NCBI RefSeq assembly: GCF_900128905.1
Contig: NZ_FQTV01000014.1
Location: forward strand, 43,075-107,074
DNA from: Bacteroides luti
GTDB taxonomy: Bacteria; Bacteroidota; Bacteroidia; Bacteroidales; Bacteroidaceae
DNA: 64,000 nucleotides
Direction of reading: 5' to 3'
The first letter of the stretch is position 1. Each line of letters begins with the position of its first letter. The notes below the pieces were generated by a model. It had not been told where the DNA came from and made no database searches. It was given only the letters and a program-made list of their open reading frames with translations. The position numbers and the translations under genes are program-made. Positions 36,880 to 45,651 of the stretch are shown piece by piece.

Positions 36880-38673
36880 CTATTTCAATATCTTAAAACT
36901 TTGGTTATTTCCTTTTTTATCTAAGACCATTAATACATATACACCTTTGTTTAAAGACGACAAATCTAAATTTTCATGTATTCCTTGCAAAGAAAAAATC
37001 TTAATAACACTACCGGTCATAGAAAGAAGCTCTGCTTTATTCAGCTCTGAATTACTCGAAATAGTAAGTTGATCTTGCACCGGATTTGGATAAGCTGAAA
37101 TCCGGAAGCCATTACCTTGAATGGTTTCGGATTGAATGGAAGAGATCAACGTTCCCCCGTTATTCTGATTATTAGTTATATTCTCAACCAGACTATTTAT
37201 GTATACTTCCAAATTTGTATACTCGCCTTTAGGATCTACATTTTTATCATTCCTATCTGCAGCAAGTGCCGGATTAAGGCCGTGAGCCGTTTCCCATGCA
37301 TCCGGCATTCCGTCGCCATCGGTATCTGTCGGAACAGTTTTCTGAATAAGATTTGGCCAGGGCGACCAGTCGGCAGCAGCTCCAACAGGTTTAGTATCGT
37401 CCTGCGTATCAATAATTCCCGGGTATAAAGCTCCAGATTTTGATCCTGTAAAGGTGAATGTCTGATTCTGAGTCTCAGAAATAATTCGTTTATCAATATC
37501 GTCGCGGAAAAGCGAGCATCCGGCATAAAGAAGAACCTGATCATAAGCTTTCTGTGCAGTATGAGTAGTCACAACTCCGGTAGGAAGTGGATCTGATAAT
37601 CTAATAGTATCTTTAGTCGTCTGACTAATGCCATAGCTGCTTGATATTTGAGCATATACACCATCTGTCCAGTTATCATTGGTAACATTCGCATTTCCTT
37701 CCATAACATTACCATCAATGAAGAACTTTCCCCAAACGTTTAACATTGGCGCAAACGCTGGATATTTAGCAACATACTCTTCTGTACGGATATCTATCGC
37801 CAGAATTCTTTGTTTTACCAGCGAACTTGCATTAGCTGTGGCCGGTCCTGGCTTATAATAGTTATTCACAATGTTAGCTTTCATGCCTTCGGCACCATAG
37901 CATCCGTTTCCTTTCCAGTTATAATATACATTATTTCGTATATCCATAAGTTCTTTAGTCTGAGTACTTTCTGCTGGCCCAAGACGAGGAACTCTGCTAT
38001 CGTGGTGCGCCATCAGGTTATGATGAAAAGATGCATGGTTTCCTCCCCAGATTCCTCCATATCCATGCGCACCCTTTGTATGCCCGGAAAGTCTCATACT
38101 CTCAGAAATTATAGACCATTGCAGAGTGAGATTCTCAGTTCCGTAAAGGGAACAGCATTCATCGGACGACCAACACATGGAACAATGGTCAACAATTATA
38201 TTTTTATAATCGCGTGTTCCTAATGCATCGGCACCATCCGCATTAATATTATCCCTATCTCCCATTCTGAAACGAACAAAACGGAGAATTACATTATTAC
38301 AGTTAATGGTAACCGGCCAACCAGCCAGACAAATTCCGTCGCCCGGTGCAGTTTGTCCGGCAATGGTAATATTGTCATTCTTAATCTTCAACTGTTGCTT
38401 TAACTGAATGGTTCCCGAGACATCAAATACAATAGTCCGTGCCGAAGTCATCTTTTCAATTCCGTATCGAAGAGTTCCGGAAACCGGAGTAGTACCATAC
38501 GCATTATCTTCGAGTGAGGTGACATGATAAACAGCTCCTCTCCGACCACCAGTTACATATCTGCCATGTCCTTCGGCACCGGGAAAGGCAGGTATACTTT
38601 GTCCGTGCAAATACATTCCTCCAAAAACGAAAGAGAACAATGCAATATAAAAAGATTTAGATACAAGATTCAT
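36880..38673 (-). CDS. Pectate lyase, PL1 family, with a T9SS-type sorting domain
   Basis: The 597-residue protein has a signal peptide, then IPAFPGAEGHGRYVTGGRRGAVYHVTSLED and a parallel beta-helix with DNITIAGQTAPGDGICLAGWPV, VILRFVRFRMGD and HHNLMAHHDSRVPRLGP, as in PL1-type pectate lyases. A calcium-binding-like segment DTDGDGMPDAWETAHGLNP follows. The last ~75 residues (SAYPNPVQDQLTISS ... GVYVLMVLDKKG) are a type A sorting domain of the type IX secretion system. Residues before ATG 38673 would need a TTG. The promoter carries the HTCS operator. Confidence 0.9.
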   Translation of the reverse strand: MNLVSKSFYIALFSFVFGGMYLHGQSIPAFPGAEGHGRYVTGGRRGAVYHVTSLEDNAYGTTPVSGTLRYGIEKMTSARTIVFDVSGTIQLKQQLKIKNDNITIAGQTAPGDGICLAGWPVTINCNNVILRFVRFRMGDRDNINADGADALGTRDYKNIIVDHCSMCWSSDECCSLYGTENLTLQWSIISESMRLSGHTKGAHGYGGIWGGNHASFHHNLMAHHDSRVPRLGPAESTQTKELMDIRNNVYYNWKGNGCYGAEGMKANIVNNYYKPGPATANASSLVKQRILAIDIRTEEYVAKYPAFAPMLNVWGKFFIDGNVMEGNANVTNDNWTDGVYAQISSSYGISQTTKDTIRLSDPLPTGVVTTHTAQKAYDQVLLYAGCSLFRDDIDKRIISETQNQTFTFTGSKSGALYPGIIDTQDDTKPVGAAADWSPWPNLIQKTVPTDTDGDGMPDAWETAHGLNPALAADRNDKNVDPKGEYTNLEVYINSLVENITNNQNNGGTLISSIQSETIQGNGFRISAYPNPVQDQLTISSNSELNKAELLSMTGSVIKIFSLQGIHENLDLSSLNKGVYVLMVLDKKGNNQSFKILK

Positions 38674-38708
38674 TTTAGTATTAACTAGGTTCAACAATTT
38701 TTACGATG

Positions 38709-38773
38709 CAAGATTACGGATTCTATAATAAACAGTTGTATAATAATTGATTTAAAATTTAGACTTTTTAGCT
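38709..38773 (-). promoter_or_regulatory. Putative HTCS operator and promoter of the PL1 gene
   Basis: Read towards the gene, half-site 1 is AGCTAAAAAGTCTAAATT (38756-38773) and half-site 2 is AATCAATTATTATACAAC (38735-38752). Their T's at 38763 and 38742 are 21 bp apart. The -7 box TAATCTTG (38709-38716, one mismatch) starts 26 bp after the second T. Confidence 0.62.
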
Positions 38774-38893
38774 TCTATAAATGTTAATAGCATGAATAAC
38801 AAGAACTTTACCGGTAAATCTATAATACAAGATCCCATATAAAACGGAATTACTTACTAACTCATAAAAATTTATTCATCAAGCAATAAATAA

Positions 38894-38960
38894 AAAGGCT
38901 ATATTTTTGCTGATGTTTCATCTTTCTTTAATCTGAGACATCAGCAAAAATATAGCCTTT
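38894..38960 (-). terminator. Strong stem-loop terminator after the HTCS unit
   Basis: Perfect 23-bp arms (38894-38916 and 38938-38960, each containing GGCTATATTTTTGCTGATG or its complement) enclose a 21-base loop. On the minus strand TTTTATTTATT follows. The rest of the 404-bp gap (38698-39101) holds the PL1 operator and a 32-residue reading frame. Confidence 0.85.
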
Positions 38961-38990
38961 CGTTTTGTATAAACTGAATCTATATTATAT

Positions 38991-39089
38991 TCATAGAAAA
39001 GCTCCAAGAAGAAGGACAAAAAGCAAAGTTGCCAACCCTGCCAAAAGAAGGACAACTACAATCCAGAATATTAGATTATGCTTTTCCAT
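38991..39089 (-). CDS. Possible 32-residue membrane microprotein
   Basis: The frame starts 12 bp after the HTCS stop and reads MEKHNLIFWIVVVLLLAGLA then TLLFVLLLGAFL. It is one hydrophobic helix with a short charged start, placed between the HTCS gene and its terminator, so it should be on the same transcript. It might act on a membrane partner such as the HTCS. Support is position and clean composition only. Confidence 0.42.
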   Translation of the reverse strand: MEKHNLIFWIVVVLLLAGLATLLFVLLLGAFL

Positions 39090-39101
39090 ACATCAAATAA
39101 A

Positions 39102-42100
39102 TTATTTATAATTCTTACCTAAACTATCCTTATATTCGGTTGGAGTCATTCCAAACTTCTGCTTAAAGCACTTGCTGAAATAGCGTGGATCATTGATTCC
39201 AACCTGATAAGAAATTTGAGTCATGTTATATTCTCCGGTTTCAATAAGCTTTGCGGCTCTTTTTACCCGCATCTCTTTAATGAATTCAATTGGAGCAAGT
39301 CCTGTAAGCATCTTTAGTTTCTTAAAGAACACAGAGCGGCTTACAGCCATTTCCTGTACAAAATCGTCGACAACTAAATTGCCATTATCCATGTTTCTTT
39401 CCATCAGCTCCATAAGCTTATCCATAAACCTGCGATCGTGCGGAGACAGCTCAGGCTGAGTTGCGCTCTCTTCCTGAGGTTTTTCCATTAGATTGGCACG
39501 ATAAAGCTCCTGCAATTTATTTCGCTGAACCAACAGATTATCCACTCTAGCTTTGAGATAAGTAGCACTAAAAGGTTTAGTAATATAATCATCAGCACCA
39601 TATTCAAGCCCTTGCAATTTGCTTTCTATTGCAGATTTAGCAGAAAGCAGAACAACAGGAATATGGCTGGTAGTCATTTCCTCTTTCAGTTCCTTAGTTA
39701 GTTCTATGCCATCCATCTCGGGCATCATTACATCACTGATAATCATATCAGGTACATATTTCTGTGCCTTTTCCAGTCCTTCCTTACCATTAGCAGCTTC
39801 AATTATCTGGAATGTAGAGCCAAAAATACTGCGAAGGAAGAAACGCAATTCCGCATTATCTTCTACCAACAACATTGTTTCTTTTGAAGGATCTATCTCT
39901 TCAGAAGTATCAACAGTCTCGCTAGAGAGAACTTCATTCTGAATATCGGCGGTATACTGAACTGATTCTTTCAATTCCGGATTCTTTGAATCAGAAAGAA
40001 TAAACTCTACTCCTTCATCGTAATGTTCCTTGCCTTTAAGGAAATGTGTAGTAAAGCAGCTTCCTTCGCCCAATTTACTATCTACTAGAATTGTAGCTTT
40101 GTGCATTTCTACCAATTCTCTCACTAAAGATAGACCAATACCTGTACTTGGCTGATTAAAAAGATTCTTATCGACCAGGTTTTCAAAGCGTGTAAAAAGA
40201 GAATTCTTCTTATTATCAGCAATTCCAATACCCTGATCTCTTACTCCAATAGCCAAAGATGCGCCTTCGTCTTTAATAAAGACCTTGATCATTTTACCTT
40301 GAGGAGTATATTTAAAAGCATTGGATAGTAGATTAAATATAATTTTCTCCAGTTTGTCTACATCTGCCCAAAGATTCATCTGTGGTTTATCATGCTCGAA
40401 TACAAAATCTATATGATGTTCTTCTGCCATGGATTCAAAATTATCCATAATACGACGAACAAAAGAGACCAGTTCAATCTCTTCAACCTGCATTTTCATC
40501 TTCTTATTCTGAATCTTCCTGAAGTCGAGAATCTGATTTACCAGCCTCAACATTCTATCTGTATTGCGCTTCACTAAGTTTAGTTGTTCGCGCGTTTCAT
40601 CGGGTAACTCAGAGTTTTTAAGAACATGTTCTACCGGACCGGCAATCAACGTTAACGGTGTACGCAACTCATGCGAGATGTTTGTAAAGAAGCGAAGTTT
40701 AACATCCGAAACTTGCTGCTCAACAGATACCTCATTCTTTAATCTGTAAATAGTAAACAGAATAAATACCGCAATGAGAATAATAGCCAGAATTAAAATA
40801 AAATAAATAATGTAAGCCCACGGCGTTTCCCAGAAAGATGGAAGAATAGTTATTTTCAGGCTTCGCTCATTATTTACCCACACTCCGTCACTATTGGTAG
40901 ATTTCACCCGGAATACATATTCGCCTTTGGGTAAATTGGTATATGTTGCAGTTCTTTGTTTATCAACATAAGTCCATTCCTTATCGAATCCTTCGAGAAT
41001 ATACGCATACTGAATGTTTTCAGAGTTTCTCATATCGAGAGCTGCATACTGAATAGTAACTATATTTTCTTTATGCGAAAGTTCAAGTTCCTTAGTATCA
41101 TCTAATGAGACTTTCAAAACAGATTTTTCTCCCGGAGCAACTTCCTTATTGGCTACCATCAACTGCGACAAATAAATATAAGGCACATAGGTACTTTTAC
41201 GAATAGCCGCCGGATTGAAATACAGGAATCCGCTAGTAGTACCAAAGTATATGTGATTATTAGCAGTTATTTCCGATGTAGCCTCGCTAAACTTCACTTT
41301 GGTTGCAAAACTTCTGTCGTCATAATTTTCGAATCTTTGCTGAGAAGGAATAAATTTACTTAATCCATTTTCAGTGCTAATCCACAAATTACCTTTTGTA
41401 TCTTCCTGAATAGAGAGCAATACATCGGATGGTGCACCATCTTTTACTGTATAACATTTAAAAACGGCTTTATCTTTTCCGGAAACAGAGATTAGCTTAT
41501 TTAGTCCTCCGCCAAAAGTTGCCAGATATAGTTCACCTTTCTTAGTTGGATGAATCCAGTGCACATCGTTATTACTTAAACTTGTTAAGTCGCCCGGCAC
41601 ACGCGAATAACGATTAAACTGAATTTCCTCCGGATTCGCAAAATTATCTTTGAAAGAAATCACTCCGGATGTTGTACCTGCCCAGATATTGCCTTTAGCA
41701 TCTTCGGTGATATAACGAACCCGATAGCAACGATCGATAGGATATCCTTTCAAGTTATTGCGATGATTGATAAAGATGGTCTTTCCACTCTTATCGTGAT
41801 CAATATAATTGATTCCACCTCCATAAGTTGCTACCCAAATTCTGCCTTTATGATCCTCAAAAATACAATAAATATTATCGTCGCTCAGACTGTATATATC
41901 ATCCTCGCTATAATTAAAACGAGACAAAACAAACCGGTTACCTACTTTCTCGGCACGCACCAGCCCGCCTCCTTTCATTCCAATCCAGATAATTCCTTTT
42001 TTATCCTGAGTCATAAAGTAAGTTACACCTTTTACCTTAGGTCCGCTTTGAGATATTGTTCCGGCCTCAGTAAGATATCCTATATATTTACGAAGCGGAT

Positions 42101-43532
42101 CATATATACGCAATGTACCATCTTTAAAAGCTACCCAAAGGTTTCGGTTATTGTCTTCGAATATGGCACGAGTTTCATTGCTCAGAGATTCGTAATCGTG
42201 AGGATACGGAATACTTAAATGAAACTGATTATCGAGGAAAGTAATTTTTTCGAGTCCTTTTGAATGGGTGCACATCCACAAATTACCTTGTCTGTCGGAC
42301 ATGGCAGAATGGAGTTTATTCGAAAAACGCCAGTTTGGAGAACCAGGTTCGTCATAAAAAGGAATAATCTTATTCAGTTTTCTGTCGAAATAAGACAAGC
42401 CTCCACCATAAGGATGCACCCAAAGATATCCATTCACATCTTCATGAATATGGAAAGGCGGTTGTGAACGCGCAGCACTTCCAGGCTCAGTAGTTACAAT
42501 TTCTTGTTTTACTTTATTGGTATGCGGATTAAAATGGGTAACTCCCTCAGCACCGGTAAGTTCAAACCACACCTCTTTGAAACGGTCTACATAAACAGAT
42601 GCTATTACATTTGAAGGAAAATCTGCACAAGTAATTGTTGAGTAATGCATGACTTCCTTATTACTCAACTGATAAGTGAAGAATCCATCATCGGCTGTGG
42701 AAAATATCATTTCATCCGGCGAGACAGCGTTCACCGAGATTACGTTCGATTTTGTAGGAAGCTGAAGTAATTGAAAACGTCCTCCCCTCTTCTGACTTCT
42801 CCATACCCTACCTTTATCCGAGCCAAAGAATATCTCGGTTGAGGTTTCCTGTAAGGAATAAAAAGATTGATTAAGACGATGACGACCATCTTTGGTTTCT
42901 ACAAAATAAGATGTCGGTGTTGTTTGTCCCGGACGAATCATGGCCAACCCATTATCTGTAAGCATCCACTCATTATGGGCAGCATCTTCGTAAACCCTAT
43001 TGACCTTTTGAGCAGGAAATTGCCCTGTCTTCAGTGAATATATGTAAGTTGTGAGTTTGTGAGTCTTTTTATCGGTCAATACACGGATAGCCCCATCGTT
43101 TTCTGTGAGCAGCCATACTGTACCATTCTTCATAACTTCAATGGAAGTAATATTGGTAGTACTGGCCTCACCCGAAGAAGGGACCTGAATAAATGTTTCT
43201 GTATCGGGATCAAACCTATGCGCACGGTTATCATACGTAAGTACCCAAATATAACCGTTGGTATCTTCAACCATCCTATCCACACGGTTATTTGTTAAAC
43301 TGATCAAGTCTCCCTGCCGTGCCTTATAAGTTTTAAAGGTATATCCATTGAATTTATTAATTCCATCCCAAGTGGCAAACCACATAATTCCTTTATGGTC
43401 CTGAAGCATACTCATCACTGTATTTTGCGACAAACCATCTTCAGAAGAATAATGTGTAAAAGAGCATCTTAATTGTGCATAACCACACAATCCAGCTACC
43501 CAGAACAGAAATATAAAAAGAAAATTTTTCAT
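39102..43532 (-). CDS. Hybrid two-component system regulator (HTCS) of the pectin locus
   Basis: The 1476-residue single-protein signalling system spans the inner membrane. Signal peptide (~1-20); about 14 periplasmic propeller repeats of the Reg_prop type (FSHYSSEDGLSQNTVMSMLQD, GKIWVATYGGGIN-like units); a Y_Y_Y domain (~790-880); a membrane helix near residue 905; HisKA with the phospho-His H954 in FFTNISHELRTPL; HATPase (LLSNAFKYTPQG, TGIGLSLVRELVEMH); receiver domain with D1266 in IISDVMMPEMDG; and a C-terminal AraC-type HTH (NMTQISYQVGINDPRYFSKCFKQKFG). It probably senses a pectin oligosaccharide directly and activates the six operator-bearing promoters. Its own -7 box (TATTTTTG, 43567-43574) lacks the operator. 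Confidence 0.95.
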   Translation of the reverse strand: MKNFLFIFLFWVAGLCGYAQLRCSFTHYSSEDGLSQNTVMSMLQDHKGIMWFATWDGINKFNGYTFKTYKARQGDLISLTNNRVDRMVEDTNGYIWVLTYDNRAHRFDPDTETFIQVPSSGEASTTNITSIEVMKNGTVWLLTENDGAIRVLTDKKTHKLTTYIYSLKTGQFPAQKVNRVYEDAAHNEWMLTDNGLAMIRPGQTTPTSYFVETKDGRHRLNQSFYSLQETSTEIFFGSDKGRVWRSQKRGGRFQLLQLPTKSNVISVNAVSPDEMIFSTADDGFFTYQLSNKEVMHYSTITCADFPSNVIASVYVDRFKEVWFELTGAEGVTHFNPHTNKVKQEIVTTEPGSAARSQPPFHIHEDVNGYLWVHPYGGGLSYFDRKLNKIIPFYDEPGSPNWRFSNKLHSAMSDRQGNLWMCTHSKGLEKITFLDNQFHLSIPYPHDYESLSNETRAIFEDNNRNLWVAFKDGTLRIYDPLRKYIGYLTEAGTISQSGPKVKGVTYFMTQDKKGIIWIGMKGGGLVRAEKVGNRFVLSRFNYSEDDIYSLSDDNIYCIFEDHKGRIWVATYGGGINYIDHDKSGKTIFINHRNNLKGYPIDRCYRVRYITEDAKGNIWAGTTSGVISFKDNFANPEEIQFNRYSRVPGDLTSLSNNDVHWIHPTKKGELYLATFGGGLNKLISVSGKDKAVFKCYTVKDGAPSDVLLSIQEDTKGNLWISTENGLSKFIPSQQRFENYDDRSFATKVKFSEATSEITANNHIYFGTTSGFLYFNPAAIRKSTYVPYIYLSQLMVANKEVAPGEKSVLKVSLDDTKELELSHKENIVTIQYAALDMRNSENIQYAYILEGFDKEWTYVDKQRTATYTNLPKGEYVFRVKSTNSDGVWVNNERSLKITILPSFWETPWAYIIYFILILAIILIAVFILFTIYRLKNEVSVEQQVSDVKLRFFTNISHELRTPLTLIAGPVEHVLKNSELPDETREQLNLVKRNTDRMLRLVNQILDFRKIQNKKMKMQVEEIELVSFVRRIMDNFESMAEEHHIDFVFEHDKPQMNLWADVDKLEKIIFNLLSNAFKYTPQGKMIKVFIKDEGASLAIGVRDQGIGIADNKKNSLFTRFENLVDKNLFNQPSTGIGLSLVRELVEMHKATILVDSKLGEGSCFTTHFLKGKEHYDEGVEFILSDSKNPELKESVQYTADIQNEVLSSETVDTSEEIDPSKETMLLVEDNAELRFFLRSIFGSTFQIIEAANGKEGLEKAQKYVPDMIISDVMMPEMDGIELTKELKEEMTTSHIPVVLLSAKSAIESKLQGLEYGADDYITKPFSATYLKARVDNLLVQRNKLQELYRANLMEKPQEESATQPELSPHDRRFMDKLMELMERNMDNGNLVVDDFVQEMAVSRSVFFKKLKMLTGLAPIEFIKEMRVKRAAKLIETGEYNMTQISYQVGINDPRYFSKCFKQKFGMTPTEYKDSLGKNYK

Positions 43533-43646
43533 AGTTGTGTATCTATTAGCTTATAAAAACATGATTCAAAAATACACAAATAAAGAGTGTGATTTTCATC
43601 TAACAGTAATATAATAACAAAAGAACCTCAATGCTTTTTATTTCCC

Positions 43647-43734
43647 TGTACAAAAGATTGAATTCTTCTGTACAAAACATTACATTCTTTTGTACAGAAG
43701 AATTAATTGTTTTGTACAAGGATTAAAAAATATA
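43647..43734. repeat. Four-unit 22-bp array, TGTACA family, copy 2
   Basis: TGTACA occurs at 43647, 43669, 43691 and 43713, exactly 22 bp apart. The units end TTCTTC, TTCTTT, TTGTTT and ATATA in the same order as in copy 1. It lies between the CE12-CE8 stop and the HTCS promoter. Confidence 0.75.
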
Positions 43735-43751
43735 TAACGACAGGTTTAGAA

Positions 43752-45479
43752 TCAGCGTACAACAGTTACAATTTTGTCCGCTCCGTTTTTCACAGGATTC
43801 CAGTTATCTTGCCCTTCCAGTACTTTTTCAATATCATAGTCTTTCAGACTAGTGAGCTGATGAGAATAAGAAACCCTTGTCTCATTACTAGCACCCTCGC
43901 CTTTGCTTTGGTATTCGGCAAAGAAACTATTTCTCTCAGCTTCTTTCTTGTCCCAATTGTTCCATCCCTCGGGCGAAATATGTTTTCCCATTTCACAGCG
44001 AATATAAACAGCCTGTGCATAAGGTCTCCAAGGACGAGCCAGATACACTTTATTCACTCCCTTATCGGCAGTAAGTTTGCAATCATAAAAAAGATATCCA
44101 TAAGGTTTGCCCATATCAGTAGAAGGAGCAGCTATATAACCATCGCCTTTGCTATTAATGGTGCAACGATTAAAGACAGCGGTTGACCACCCGAAAATAA
44201 AATCGACTGTTCCTTCAATATAGCAATCTTCATAATACTGACGGCTATCTTTTCCATAGGTATAAAGTGTATCCTGAAAGCCCAGGAATCTGCAATTGCG
44301 AAACATAACTCTGTCACCATCAACAAAAGCAGCAACGGCCTGTCCTACCGGACCGGAAGTATTCTCGAACGTAATGTTTTCGGCATAGAAATCGGAAGCA
44401 TAGATATAACAACTTGCAGAACCAGAGGTCGATTTTTCTTCTCCAAACACATTTTTCTTCGAAGCATAATCGTCATAAGATATCACAGCACCTTCTTGAC
44501 CAATTAACGAAACATTTATTTTTGAGGCAGGAATAACCAATTTTTCCTTATACACACCTTTGCGTACCAAAATAGTGGTACGAGCAGCTTTACGGAAATC
44601 CGGAACAGCATTAATAACCTCTTGAATAGTGAAAAAGTCTCCACTTCCGTCTTTAGCAACCACATAGTCGTAATGACGCACATATTTAGCTAATCCGGGA
44701 ACCTCTTTAGCAATAGCATCAACAGTAAGTCCGGCAATTTTACGGGCACCGTATATATTCAAGTGAGTATTATCTTCACGACCTTTTGGTGCAATAGGAC
44801 AAGTGTTAGGCGCTACCCACATATATAGTTTTTTAGACTCCACAGGTCCCATGCTTTCAACTAAATCATGTGTAATCTTATTCATATCCACAAACGCTAC
44901 ACCAAGTTCTTTTGCTACTCTACGAGGAGAATCAAGATAAGCTCCGTGAGTGTCGAAAAGTGTATTTCCTTCTACTGCAGCAGGTTCTTTACCCGGTTCT
45001 TTACGAGCATCGTTATTCATATCCTTATCTTGCGGACGAATAAAGTTTCTACGAACAATTGAATTGAAAAGAACAGGTATTCCTCCTTTAGCACGTGTTT
45101 CGTTTACAAATCTGCGTAGGTTTGCATCGAAAGTTGTACCTGGATCGGTATGACGTGCAGAATCGGGTTTTTCGTCATTATGGCCAAACTGTATAAAAAC
45201 ATAATCTCCTTTTTTCACCTGACTAATAACCTTTTCCCAACGGCCTTCGTCAATAAAGCTTTTTGAGCTGCGTCCGTTTTGTGCATGATTATCCACCCGG
45301 ATATCTTCGCTGAAGAATCCAGCAAGCACATGCCCCCAACCTCTCTCAAGATTACCACCTTCAATCGTTTTATTAGCCATCGTTGAGTCACCAATCATAA
45401 AAACAGTTATCACACGATCTGTCTTAAAGGCAGAAAGAGAAAAGAAAGCAAGCAATAAAAGAACGAGTTTATTTTTCAT
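43752..45479 (-). CDS. Two-domain pectin esterase: CE12 acetylesterase + CE8 methylesterase
   Basis: The 575-residue secreted protein joins two esterases. Residues ~20-260 are an SGNH hydrolase of the rhamnogalacturonan acetylesterase type (CE12): nucleophile S32 in MIGDSTMANK, QNGRSS, FIQFGHNDEKP and the D-x-x-H pair in EDNTHLNIYGARKIAG. Residues ~270-575 are a CE8 pectin methylesterase: VAKDGSGDFFTIQEVINAVP, the two catalytic Asp in CRFLGFQDTLYT and YIEGTVDFIFGWSTAVF, and the Arg in VYLARPWRPYAQ. Both sites look intact, so one protein could remove acetyl and methyl groups. Its promoter carries the HTCS operator. Confidence 0.93.
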   Translation of the reverse strand: MKNKLVLLLLAFFSLSAFKTDRVITVFMIGDSTMANKTIEGGNLERGWGHVLAGFFSEDIRVDNHAQNGRSSKSFIDEGRWEKVISQVKKGDYVFIQFGHNDEKPDSARHTDPGTTFDANLRRFVNETRAKGGIPVLFNSIVRRNFIRPQDKDMNNDARKEPGKEPAAVEGNTLFDTHGAYLDSPRRVAKELGVAFVDMNKITHDLVESMGPVESKKLYMWVAPNTCPIAPKGREDNTHLNIYGARKIAGLTVDAIAKEVPGLAKYVRHYDYVVAKDGSGDFFTIQEVINAVPDFRKAARTTILVRKGVYKEKLVIPASKINVSLIGQEGAVISYDDYASKKNVFGEEKSTSGSASCYIYASDFYAENITFENTSGPVGQAVAAFVDGDRVMFRNCRFLGFQDTLYTYGKDSRQYYEDCYIEGTVDFIFGWSTAVFNRCTINSKGDGYIAAPSTDMGKPYGYLFYDCKLTADKGVNKVYLARPWRPYAQAVYIRCEMGKHISPEGWNNWDKKEAERNSFFAEYQSKGEGASNETRVSYSHQLTSLKDYDIEKVLEGQDNWNPVKNGADKIVTVVR

Positions 45480-45508
45480 GATATCGATACAATTTTAAAT
45501 TCAGACTG

Positions 45509-45573
45509 CAAGTTTACAAAAAAAGAAGAGACAAATAGTCTACTTTTTATTGTATTATGTGGAAATATTAACC
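45509..45573 (-). promoter_or_regulatory. Putative HTCS operator and promoter of the CE12-CE8 gene
   Basis: Read towards the gene, half-site 1 is GGTTAATATTTCCACATA (45556-45573) and half-site 2 is CAATAAAAAGTAGACTAT (45535-45552). Their T's at 45563 and 45542 are 21 bp apart. The -7 box TAAACTTG (45509-45516, one mismatch) starts 26 bp after the second T. Confidence 0.65.
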
Positions 45574-45583
45574 AATAGAAAAA

Positions 45584-45616
45584 AGAAAGCTGCGAATATC
45601 ACATCCACAGCTTTCT
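45584..45616 (-). terminator. Terminator of the susC-susD unit
   Basis: The arms AGAAAGCTG and CAGCTTTCT flank a 15-base loop; on the minus strand a TTTTT run follows. Confidence 0.75.
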
Positions 45617-45651
45617 CAATTTTCAAAAGAAATTTAGATTTATATACTTTA

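Noticed and set aside
43567..43600. HTCS autoregulation through the same operator
   Set aside because: An AAAATCACAC stretch exists upstream of the HTCS -7 box, but its T is 18 bp away and it has no partner 21 bp further out.
45538..45543. GTCTAC as a lone unit of the GTAGAC repeat family
   Set aside because: It belongs to half-site 2 of the CE12-CE8 operator and has no neighbours at 22-bp spacing.
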